DNA from: Diplonema papillatum
Taxonomy: Eukaryota > Euglenozoa > Diplonemea > Diplonemida > Diplonemidae
Direction of reading: 5' to 3'
Length of the DNA stretch: 64,000 bases
Assembly (NCBI GenBank): GCA_030068145.1
Contig: JAPJBO010000163.1
Location: 124,001 to 188,000 of the forward strand
Shown here: positions 40,801 through 52,800 of the stretch, in pieces
Layout: the number at the start of each line of letters is the position of its first letter
Numbering within the stretch: position 1 is the stretch's first letter
Notes under the pieces: model-generated
Database searches by the model: none
Seen by the model: the letters and a program-made list of their open reading frames with translations, nothing else
What the model was told of the DNA's origin: nothing
Translations under genes and position numbers: made by a program

Positions 40801-43800
40801 ACCCGCGAATTCTAGTAATCAGGGACTTTCCCCAAATTCTTACTTTCATTGCATCAACCCCGTGACTAAACAACATCATCCTGGCACCAGACTTACCCTC
40901 CAATACCCGGTCCTCTTAGGGATTTAGACTGAACTCATTCCAGTTACTCACCGTGCGAGACCGGTAGGGTGCAGGCGTCTTTCCGGGGGCGAAGGCGGGA
41001 GTAAGTCGTTTCATCGGAGGCGGCGCCTGATTTCTTCCAGGCCTTCTTGCATGTTGTGCCCGCAATGAAGTGTCAGCTTGGAACTGTTACGAACAAGAGG
41101 AATCCAACTGGTTAATTAAACCACAGCATTTCGCTTCATCACAGCGGTGGCGAGTGGAATGTGACTTTTTCCCAGTGCCCTGAATGTCAACGCTGAGAGA
41201 TCAGGTCAAGCGCGGGTAAACGGCGGGAGTACCTGTCTTAAGGCAGCCAAATGCCTCGTCTTCTAATTAAAGACGCGCAATGAATGGACCAATGCGTTTG
41301 GATTGAAAAAAGGCAGTACCTGTTGCGGGCGGCTCATACTGCTCTGCATCATGTGCTGAGACGGAGGTTGTTGCTGCCCGTACATTCCTTGCTGCGAGTA
41401 AGGCTGCGGAGGTGTTTGCTCGGTAACGGAAGAACTGCCACGGTATACCTAAAATGCCCCTATATCATGCTTTGCATCCTGGCTGAGTCTGGCAGAGTCT
41501 GGCTGAGTCTCGCCAGAGTCCAGCCTGAGTCTGGCGACTCAGGCAGACTCAGGCTGGACTCAGGCAAACTCGATGGGATGAGCTGGGCACAGCGCGGTGC
41601 TGTGGGGTGAGGTGCAGACTGGAACGGTCTCTCCTCCCGTTTACGCTGGCCACACGCGCGGAAGCTGGTGAAACAACATCCTCCTCGAACCAGCTTGCGA
41701 GCTCCTTTTCCACCACACCTTGCTCAAGGACACGCCTCCGCGAACCGCCGCGAATCCCAGCGTCGTTTAGACGCTGTGGGAGCTGCTGCTTCGTCGGGTA
41801 CCTTTTTAAGCCTTCCTTTGTTCCATTATGCAGCAAGGATTGCGGAATACATCACACTCGCCTCGGTCATCTTTTCTGGCAACTCGGTGTCCATAGGGCT
41901 GAAGCAAGCCGGCTGATCGCGCTACGAACTTGGCCGACATCCAGCTTGTCGGATGATCCAACGCCCAACTTCACAAAGATACACGAAAAGCGGGTACATG
42001 ACGAAGGTTGCCCCGAGGAGGCGTGAACTTCCCAAGCCACTGCAACTCTGAAAGAGGTTGTCGAGAACTTCGTCAAGATGGTGACGAAGACTGGTGGATG
42101 AGGATGAGTGCAAGACAGATGATACGTTCAGCAAAATGTGCGCCTGTTTTTCGAGGAGCGCTTTTTTCAGAGCCTTTTGCACGGGCAGACGCTACCACGA
42201 GGGAAAAAAAACGAGAGTATTTGTTGCCCACTTCTTACGATTCATCGTGGGAATGTTTCAGCGTAACGACCAAACAGCAGGTCATTGGGTTTTAGCAACA
42301 CAAAGTCTAAAATTTTAAACTCAGAAACCCGAGACCTGGAGAAAACATTGCCGAACAAAAATGGAAAAAAATCTGGGTGGAGGTCAAATTTTGTACATTA
42401 TTGTATATTATTGTACATTATTGTACATTATTGTACAGTTATTGTATATTATTGTACGATTATTGTACATTATTGTACACGCAGTGGTGCAGGGGGTAAG
42501 GCGTGTGGAATGTTCACGACAGGTTTTACCCGATGAACTCGACAGACTTCCGAACATGGTGTCTTTGTCAGGGGTGCTCGAGCGCAAAAAGACAGCATTG
42601 CAGTTCAAGAGGGTGAAAATGCAGCAGGTGCCATATCATGGGCTACCAGAAAAAGCGACAAGCATTCGGAAAGGCAGTTGCCACGACAGGTGTCTTGGCG
42701 AGGAGGACGTCTTGGTGGATCTTCACTTCGACAATCTTCACTTTGGCAATCTTCACTTCGGACTCAGTTCAGCCCGGAAATTGAAGTGAAGGTTTCCCGA
42801 GGTGAAGACCCCCTTGATACAGACGTTTGCTTCAAAACGACGTTTTCAGGGTTGAAGGCAGCAGGGAAGTGAAATACATCGTATTTCGTTCTTTCTCGTT
42901 TCCCCGACCGAGCATGCTCTCCAGGGTGTGAACGGATATACTGCCCCTTTCATTCAGATATCTGCTGCAATTGGGCGCAGCGAGAGAGCTGTCAGAAGCT
43001 TCCCGCAACGGAATATACATCTCTGCAAACTGACTTTTCATTGGGTGGTAAATCCAGGTGCGCCTGATGCGCCTAAAGGGGTTGTGGAGTACGCGCATTT
43101 TTGGTAAACTCGGACTGTATCATATATATAAAATTATCAAATACGATACAAACACAAGCTGTTCTGTTTTGTTCTTCGCTTACACCACTGTGTGTTGTTT
43201 TCTCACTCAGGACTTTGACCTGTTGTGTTTGTGTGATTTGTCGTGTTGGGGTAGACCCGCATGACCTCACGTCCGTTCAACACGTGGTTCGGTAGTTACA
43301 CCACTTGGGATCCCTTCTGTTCTTTGTCTAGCAGCATCGTCGAGCATTTCCTTCCAAGCTGGAACTTTTCAAAGACCGCGGAGGTCAGCGGACCGGGAGC
43401 TACCGTGTGGTAACCTGATACGTGCTCCGCATGGATGCTTGGTGCCGTGTGCCGTGGGCACCGCCCGCTGCACACGGGGATTCGTTTGCGACAATAAAAC
43501 CTCGGAGGGAAAAAGACCGCGTGTTTATCCCACTCAATAATACTCTCCTCCTCGCCCGTCTCGCTGCTCCGTACTCGCTGCTCTCGTCCTTGCTGCTGCG
43601 TGATGTCAGATTGATGGTGCGTAACAAACGGAGAAAGGCCATGCAGAGATTCTCGTGTGTATGCCACGAACTTCTTCGTGACGCCTCAGGACACTGGACT
43701 AGAAGATAAAAATGGGCAAGGGTGGGTGGGCAAGCGAGGGGTAAAATTACGGTGTTCTTCTCGAGAGCGACGGGGTAATAACCTTTGTACAAGTGTTAGT

Positions 43801-46800
43801 TCTCGTCGGAATAGTATTAATCTTCTAAGATCTTCGATCTTATACGACTAAAAAAAATAAGAATATACCTGACGCGAGAGCGGGTGTTGTGGCTGTTGTT
43901 GGGGATGTGCCTGGCCAGGCCCGGAAGAACCGTGGCTGTGCTCCTGAGGACGACTTTGCCCCAAGTAGCTGAGAGGACCGTGCCCCGGTGGTTGATGCGA
44001 CTGCTGACCATGACCTGTGGTGTGCGTTCGGATAATGAATCACTGCCGCGAGACTATGTCAAGCAAGGAATGAACCCATGAGAAACTGAGCTCTGCTCCT
44101 TTTCTTTGAGAACATTTCCGGAGTTGGGGCTTGCACTGATAAACGAAGCAACGGACGATCAGCATCAACTGACCAAAGGTGATGGAAATGATAAGGCAAA
44201 AGTTTCTTGTTCTTCGCGTGTACAGGGTATAAACCTCTCTGGGGGGGGTTTTCCTGTATTAGCACTTTTTTCGTTGGCTTCGTTTTTACTTTCATGTGCA
44301 ACCGTTGTTCCGGAAATGTTCCCGTCAGTACAGATGTTTTGTTGAACGCTTACGCCCGCCACTAAACCCAGGGTTACCTGTGTTTCGTGTGGGCTACAGC
44401 ACATTTACCTCCTTTGATCTATCGCAACTGGCAGTCTCCTCAAGCATTTCCTACAAAGCAGGTGCTTATACAAAAGAAAAAATCCATGAGGGGCCAGACC
44501 GGTTCAAAGTTGGTCAGCGGGTTCGTCGGAAGGGGACTTTTGGACCTGTCCCGGTGCGAACGCAACTTTTGGTTTCATTGCTTTTTAGAGTGTGAGTGCG
44601 CTTAAAGGGGGGGGGGGGTCGAATAATAACAGTTAGTTGACACACGTCTGGTTGTCTAAAAACACTACCACTATTTGATCCGCTGCTACTGTTCGGCTAC
44701 CCGGAAGTTTTTTTAGTATTCGATAAATCGAATAATAACACAGGTGTTATTATTCGAACCTCCCCTTTACGGATCCGGGGTTTTATAGTCGCCGGGTGAC
44801 CATTGTCGTAAAGGTTCCTGCAACGAATACTAGTATTCGTATTGTATCTGCGGTAGTGGCAGTGCGAGTGCTTGTGAAGCTTTACACCGGACGATCAACC
44901 AACTCAACAGCTCGAATGGAGCACTCGCTCAATCGAATTCCCGAGGGACATACTACCGAATATTCGACTTATTTTAGAGCGCGCTCTCGGTTCCGATGTT
45001 TCTTGCAAAACCTGGGTTCCGAAACTTGGGAAGTTCGGACCAATACCTCACAGTGGCTTGTCCTGATCTTCCCTCCAGCACCCCGAGTACAGTTTCGTCT
45101 CTTGAAGGTGTACAGTGCACATGTACACTGAAAAGCGTACATGTGCGCCCTTCGGGTCGAAGAGCGAGAACGAAGCCTATCAAAGATGCATTCCCATGTT
45201 CCCAAATTTGTCATTTCCGGGGTTCTTGCGACCGACACCGAGTTCACGCTTCGGTAGGAATACGTTCTCGGGCCTTCCACGTTCTGCATAACTTTATCTT
45301 TCCTTCGCTGAGGGTTTTGAAAAGGGGGATGGGGTCCACACCTGGCGCCTCCCGCATGGTGCTACCACCGCCTTCGGGGGGCGGCTGGAACGGCTTCGCG
45401 TTGACGTTGAGCCCGGCGAACTGCTGCCCCCAGAACTCGCGGCCCCGCTCCTGCGAGCCGCCGAGGCTGTCGAAGAACGGGCCCTGCAGCCCGCCGGGAC
45501 CCTCGTGGCTGGGTCCCTGGCTTTGCCCGCCCGACGGCGGCGGCGGGCCGGGCGGCCCCGGCGGGCCGTGGCTGCCAGGGCCCATCATGCGCTGCGAAGG
45601 TGCGCCTGCACCGCTTCCGCCTTGGTACCCACCGGAGCCGTAATACTCTGTTGTGTTGTGTTGTTTACTGGGGGGGGGGCCGAATACAGGAGGTACCTTG
45701 AATACAAGATAATATACTCTGTTGTGTTGTGTTGTGTTGTTTACTGGGAGGGGTCGTTGTACAATGGTTTAGCTTGAAGGGAATTGGAAAGGTTGAAAAA
45801 GGTTTTGGGGGTCACCGTCGGTTTGTGCTTTTATTTTATTTTTTTCTGTTTTTATTTTTTGAAAAAGCACCTGCTTTGTAGGAAATACTTGAGGAGGCTG
45901 CCAGTTGCAAAAGATCAAAGGAGGTAAATGTGCTGTAGCCCACACGAAACACAGGTGAATCTGAGTTTAGTGGCGGGCGTAAGCGTTCAACAAAAATGCC
46001 GAAGCAACTCGACAGGTCGGGCGCGGTGAGTTGGGTGAAGAGGGTGGTCGGGACTGATGTCCCGTCCCTTCTTTCATTCACCGCAAACAACCGCCGACTC
46101 GCGGCGGTGCTCAAGGTCGCGCGCGACGTCGAGGGGACCGCGGAGGCGGGGCTGAGGCGCCTTCTGGGCGCTTTGGGGTACACGGACGAGGAGGCGCCCC
46201 CCGAAGGCGTGGCCCAGTGGGTCCTCGCGTGGCTGGCGGTCGCGTCGGCTCCGTCCGCCACCGCGGACGAGTTCGCGGACCTGCTCCGCTCGTCTCCGAA
46301 GGCCACGCCCCCGCCGCGGACGCCGGGGCACATGCCGCTCCCCGCGACCGTTTCTCCCGCTGACGACTCGACCACCGCTGCATTGTTCGACCCATCTCCC
46401 CCAGCCGCGCGACGCGTCTCCTTCGCCGAGAGCGACGATCCCCTCAGCCCAGATGACAACGATCTGAGGGAATGCAACTCCGCCGGTGGCAGTCGTCTCG
46501 CCCACTTCGGTGGGCGCATGCCCCTGTCCAGTACTGCATCAGCTTCCGGCGTTCACGAGACCGCTCCCGCCGCCTCCGCCCCTCGTTGACGTTTCTCGCC
46601 TTCCGCGGGCTATCCTGCTGCCGGACAATCCTCGCAGCCTGCCGCAGGCCGTCGTGGGCGGCCCTCTGCCAGTGGACTCTCGCTGCCCGTCACCCGCATC
46701 CTGCCCCGCCAGCCCTACGTCAGCCATCCTCTTCCGGATTTTCCGGAGGACCCGTCTTCGCTGGGGGGAGGCGGGTCGGTCCAGGGCTCCCAGGTCTCCC

Positions 46801-49800
46801 GGACCGGAGCTACTCGACCCCGAGCTCTGGGTGAGCCTCTCTCCCATCGAGAGGTCTCTCGCGCTCGTCCACATCCGCGGCTTCTTCGCGGATATACTCA
46901 CGCCGTCCCGAGCATCGCCAACGACGCAGGACACCTGCTCAGCCACGCAACGTCCATCATGCGTCTGATGGACGACTCCTCCGACCCCGACGCCCTGGTA
47001 GAGCTGGGGAGGGACACCATCCACCGCATGATGGTCCTGAAGACGGCCTTGAAGGCCGGCTGGTCGTTGGCCGCCGGCCTCCAACACCGCCACCAGCACG
47101 AGGCCGGTTTCCCTCCGTATCTTCGGAACGTCTTTCAGGCCCTGCAGAAAGCCGAGGAACAGCCCGCCCCCAAGCCGTCCAGGAAGCGCAGCCCGAAGTC
47201 CCGCACCCAACACTCGGGCGAAGCTCACCCCGACTCCCAGCACCCTCAGCGGGCAACCTCAACCAAGGGGAGGGCCAGGCAGTAGGTGCCTTGGACCGTT
47301 TCCCACCTCCTGTGGCGGGGCGACGCGGACGTCCTCTCCTGTCGGAACCCCCGCTCTCCCCCGGCGAGCGGGAACGTCTTGTCCGGACCGCGAACGCGTA
47401 CATAGGGGATGCCCTGGCTCTGTCCACGCGTCGCGGAATCCACTCCGTGTACCGCCGGTTTCTGGAGTTCCGGCGCCACTGGGAAGCGGTATCCGACGAT
47501 CCCCTCGACGTCCCGACGGCGCTGGTCCTGTTTGTGACTCGGCTGCTTGCCCGCGGGGATATCTGCGCAGCTTCCGCGGTGCAGTACGTCGTGAACGTTC
47601 AGTCGGCCGAGAAGCGTTTGGGGCGACCTGTCGACAGCCAGCTCGTCAGGGATTTTGTCAGGTCTCTGAAACGGGCGGGCGCGATGAAGCCATCGAAGCA
47701 GGCCGTCCCGGTGACGAAGGACGAACTGCATCATGCTGTTCGTTTGGAGTCGGATCCCAGCGTGCGGGTTGCGTTGGCCTTGGCATGGCAGGGGGCTGCG
47801 CGCGTGGACGACGTTCTGACGAGGAAGGCCGAACACATCACCGAGGGTGCCGGTTTCTGGGCGGTAAACTGGGTGGGCTCGAAGTCGGATCCTTTCCGCC
47901 TAGGTCAGGTCACGGGCGTGATTCTTCCACCAGCTCAGGACCAGGAGCTTCGCTCGCTGCTGTCTCAGACGCCGCCCGGCCGCCTCCTGTTTCCAAACAT
48001 CCCTTTTCGGCGGGTTGTGTCCGCGCTGAAGCGCGCCAACCTCTCCCTCACCGGCCATTCTCTCCGGCGGGGCGCCCTGTTCCACCTGTTGAGAAGCGGG
48101 GTCGACCTGCGAGTGATTCAGAGCGTGTCGCGTCACACGACGCTGAGTGCTCTGATGCGGTACCTTCCGGAAGCGGAGGTTCCGCTCGTCCGGAACACCG
48201 CGGAGGCGTCAGCGAGTCTCCTATAGCCTTCCGCCTCGAACCCCCCTTCCCGTTCAAGCTACCGAAGAGGAAAGTCCCCGACCCGCTGGCGGCGATTTAT
48301 CCAGGGCCGGGGAGGATCCCCGACGTGGAGCTACCGCCCTCTACGTTCACCCCGTTTGTTGGTGTCGCGTACGGAGGCGATCTCCTTGTCAACAACTCTA
48401 CGCCCCCCCCGTCGCAACGCAGAAGAGGAGAGGACCTCGCGCCCATCTCGGCGTCATTCATGAACCTTGACAGGTTGTCAGCTTTGGACAGCCAGGGTTT
48501 GCTGCGTGGCGTGCTGGATGTGATTCGCTCTTGGGAGTCCTTCCGTTCCGCCCTGCTCCCGGGAGCGGAGGAAGCGCTGACGGAAAGAGGGTTCACGCGG
48601 ACGACGTCAAGGCGCATGCTTCGTCATCTCCCGGATCTGGTTAGGTATGGAGTGACGGAGCTCGCTTCGAGCCCGTCAAAGGTCGTCCTCCCTGCCTTCA
48701 CTGTCGACAAGAAGAGCGGGGGGCAACGATTCGTATGTGACGGGCGGAAGCTCAACGCGATCATGGCGCGTCCGCCTCCGATGCTGCTTCCTTCCGTGCA
48801 CGAAGTCATCGACCGCGTTCTGGCCTCGTCGGTGGTGTTTCTCGCAGACGCCAGGAGCTATTTCTATCAGTTCCGGCTGGACGCGATAATCCGCCCATTT
48901 TTTGGCATGCACTTGGCCGGACCGCGGGGTCATTTCGTGAAGGCTCAACTCGTGGCCATGTGCATGGGCTGGAGCTGGGCTCCGGCGATAGCGCAGAGGG
49001 CCTCTCGAGTACTCCTGCCGGAGTCTGACGGTCTGCCCTGGGTCGACAACTTCGTCGTCGTTGGGGATTCGTTGAGCGAAGCAACTTCGCGGTTTGACTC
49101 TTTTTTGCAGCGCTGCAAGAGCGTCAACTGCGAGCTCAACGAAAACGACGAGCAGTTTGGAATACCGCTCAGGGAGTTCGACCTTCTGGGCCTCCACTTT
49201 GACCTCTCCCATTCGAGCCGCCCCGCTCGATACAGAATGGCGGACGCATGGGTGGCGAAGTTACTTGGCTCTGCCGAGCTCGCCAGAGTTAAACGCGGAG
49301 GGGCGTCACCCCGCGAGTTTTACCGGGTGTTTGGGGCTTTGGTCTGGTTTGCCTACACGACGCATTTCCAGCTGGCCTACGCCCGGTGTTCATTGTCCTT
49401 CCTGCAGAGGCTGGCCTCATCCCTGGTGGAGCCAGCTGACTGGGACATCTCCAGGACGGTTCCGCCCTCGACCGTGCGTGAGGTGGAGCACCTCACCTCC
49501 CTCGTCGAAGACAACCGCTGGGTCAGTCGTTCGAAGTCGGTCTCCTCATCAGTGACTCTCTGGACGGACGCCTCATCATCATGGTGGGCCGCAGTCCTGG
49601 AGGGCGAACCTGAGCGGATATCGCAGGGCCCGTTCTTGAAGTTGAGGCACACTCACATCTTTTTGAAGGAGTTGTTTGCGGTGCTGAGGGGCATAAACCT
49701 GACCGCAAGGTTTCACACGAATACGCGCGTGAGACTCATGGTTGACAACCTTCCGGCTGTCCAGTGTCTCATCAAGGGGCACTCGAAGAACTTTGCAGCA

Positions 49801-52800
49801 AATGTCCTTTTGGCGAGGATTTTTGATGCTGCGCGGGCGGCCGGCCTTGTCATCAGTGCCGAGTGGGTACCGACTGATAAACAGAGAGCCGACCCGTACA
49901 CCCGCGGGGTGCTAGCCAGAGAGGACGACACGCCAGAGGGCGTCTGGTCGCCTCGAGCGGAGGACCTTGCTCCGCCTTCAGATTTGGTGTAGCCACTGCG
50001 TGGTCCCTGGGGGTCCTGATGCGTAAGCGTTCAACAAAAAAGACCCATTTTGTAGTTGTATTGTTTCTCCCCCTCTAGCCTCCTTCGAAGTAAGCACAAG
50101 GCAGCCCCTCGAGTATTTTTGTATAAGCACCTGCTTTGTAGGAAATACTTGAGGAGGCTGCCAGTTGCAAAAGATCAAAGGAGGTAAATGTGCTGTAGCC
50201 CACACGAAACACAGGTAAATCTGGGTTTAGTGGCGGGCGTAAGCGTTCAACAAAAAAGACCCATTTTGTAGTTGTATTGTTTCTCCCCTCTAGCCTCCTT
50301 CGAAGTAAGCACAAGGCAGCCCCTCGAGTATTTTTTGGGGATAATTATTTTTTCGGGGGTTCGCGTAACCCTTCTTTTCCGGAAGATAACGTTATCTTTT
50401 CTTTTCTCTCTGGCGCTCTTTTTCTCTCTATCCTCTCTCTTTGGCTAGCAAAGCGACTATTGCGACCGACACCACGACCACACCCGTAATGAATGTGATC
50501 AAGGGCCCCCCACGGCGCACTCGGCACCACTGACTCGAAGACGTTCCATCCCCTTTGTGTGCTTCGCTGACGCGTCGCGTCTTGCGTGTATGTAGCGGAG
50601 GCGAGTGCAGGCCTTGTGCTCATTTCGAAGGAGGAGAAAACAATACAACTACAAAGTGGGTCTTTTTTGTTGAACGCTTACGCCCGCCACTAAACCCAGA
50701 TTTACCTGTGTTTCGTGTGGGCTACAGCACATTTACCTCCTTTGATCTATCGCAACTGGCAGTCTCCTCAAGCATTTCCTACAAAGCAGGTGCTTATACA
50801 AAATTCTTTTTTTCTTCCTCTTTCCAGGGGATTAGTTTACGTTGCAGATTTAGACCAACGGTCTAAATCTGCAAACCGGGATTCCAGCGGTAACTTTTGG
50901 ACAAAGTTGCGGAGGTGTGTCAGCTCCGAGCCACCGAAACGAAAGCGCTGACCAAACCGCCTCAGAACCACCCCCCGCAAGCGTCAATATCTGCAAACCC
51001 CTGGAACCTCTGAACTAATGCCCTGCCTCTAAGGGCATTAGCTTCCCATTCCAAATTCCGTCAGCTGACGGAATTTGGAAATCCGGGCGGCTCAAAAAAT
51101 AAAAAGCGCAAAAAACGACCTTCGATGAAAAAAGTCGTGGGGGTCCGGTGGAGGCGTGGGTTAGGCCGCTGTGCCAGGAAGCTGGCTGACGATCAAGGGC
51201 TGGGCTGGCGGTCAGGGGCTGGGCATCGGTGGGTCGCCGCTGGGCATGGTGGGCTGGCTGGCAGAAGTGGGGCTGCCGCGGGAGCTGAGCCGAGTGAGGG
51301 AGTCGAGGCTCAGAAGCAGCCCAGAGTTCTTGACAGATTCTTTCTGAGTTGACACAAGTGCCTTGTTCCGTGTAATCTCCGGTCTGCATCAACTCGTGCC
51401 AATGATTTACCAGCACACAGTATCTGAGTGGTGGATGAATTTGAAATGGGCTGTTGGCTTCAGGAATGTGCACCAGGGGGAGCGGGGCGAGGGTCACACA
51501 GATGGCAAACAGTGCCACCAGTACGTTGGTCGTATGTTTAACGCGACAAACGGACTGAGAAGTGCAAACTCTTTCTCCACCTGAATGTACCGTACCGTGT
51601 GCCGGGGGGCGGTGCCCCCCGGACCCCCCCTTTTGGAAGGTTCGGGTGGCCCAAACAAAGGCTTCTCGGTTTCAGAGCGGGAAAAGCAAATTGGCTATTG
51701 AGACGGAATTTGGAAAACTGAGGAAAAATGAAGCCAATAGCCTGCAACGTAAGCGTTCAACAAAAAAGACCCATTTTGTAGTTGTATTGTTTCTCCCCCT
51801 CTAGCCTCCTTCGAAGTAAGCACAAGGCAGCCCCTCAAGTATTTCCTACAAAGCAGGTGCTTATACAAAAAAAGGAAAGAAAAAAACACGCATACGCGAG
51901 CTTGTCCACAGGCCGTACCCTTGGTCCACCGTCGACGACGCGTTCGAGGGCCCCGGCGCGCTGCCCGGTCCGGGCGCGTGGCTCGGCGGCGGCGCCGTCG
52001 GCTTGATGGCCGCGTGCGACGGGTACTCGCCGCCGTACTCGCCACGCGCGTGCTGCGGCTGCGCCTGCGGCGGCGGCGGCCGGTCCCTGCTGAAGCCGTC
52101 CGGCGCGTGCGGCGCGACCGGCGAGACCGAGCCATAGCGGTCGTGGCCGGGCTGCGACGACTCGAAGAGGTCGCGGCTGAGGCCGTACTGCGACGAGAGC
52201 GGGTGTGGGTGCTGCTGCTGGGGCGGCGCGTGCGGCCGCTGGCCGGACGGCGCGAAAGCTGTCGACGGGCCGGCCGCGTCCTTGCCGACGGAGTCGAAGA
52301 GGTTGAACGGCTTCGAGGGCTCGTCGTCCGCCGCCGGCGGCGACGGGATCCGGTCGTACCCGTCTTCCTTCCGGAGCCCCGGCGGCTGCGTCGAGCCCAG
52401 CTGCTGGCGCGCCTGCCCCTGCTGCTGCATGGGAGGCCCCTGGCCCGCGTGGTGCGGCGGATGCCCCGGCGCCCCCGGGGGCCCGTGGGGGCCCGGAGGG
52501 GGCAAGCGTTGGTCGTCTTGCGGCGGCGCTTGTTGCTGCTGCTGCTGCTTGTGCGGGTGCTGCTGCTGCTGCTGCTGCTGCTGCTGCAGCTGGGCTTGCC
52601 GGTCGCGTTCAGCGCGCTCGCGCTCGACCAGCTGTCTTTGTTGGTCGAGCTCGTGGTCTCTTTGCCTCTGCATATCAAGCTCACGGTCGCGTTCCCTTTG
52701 TTCCGCTTCCCTGATCTCGCGTTGCCGTGTCTCCACCTCGTGTCTCTCTCTCCTCCTCGCCTCTTCTTCCACACGCTGCGCCTCTTCCCTCCGCGTAGCC

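Larger units (their letters stand above)
45866..50336 (+). mobile_element. YR retrotransposon, copy 2: gag-like, YR, RT-RNase H with split direct repeats
   Basis: The structure is A1 (45866-45996), gag-like region (45996-47285), YR (about 47291-48226), RT-RNase H (to 49992), B1 (50021-50120), A2 (50121-50257), B2 (50258-50336). A1-ORFs-B1-A2-B2 is the split-direct-repeat layout of Ngaro/PAT-type YR retrotransposons. The gene order with YR before RT is closest to what I recall for VIPER-like members; no methyltransferase domain is visible. A1 and A2 differ at about two positions in 130, and the gag-like region is nearly identical to copy 1, so the insertion is young. The YR and RT-RH regions look whole; the gag-like region appears broken in about two or three places. 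It sits antisense in intron 2 of the ALKBH5-like gene. Confidence 0.85.

Noticed and set aside
44996-45643. 215-residue plus-strand frame rich in Pro/Gly
   Set aside because: Its second half is antisense to exon 3 of the ALKBH5-like gene.
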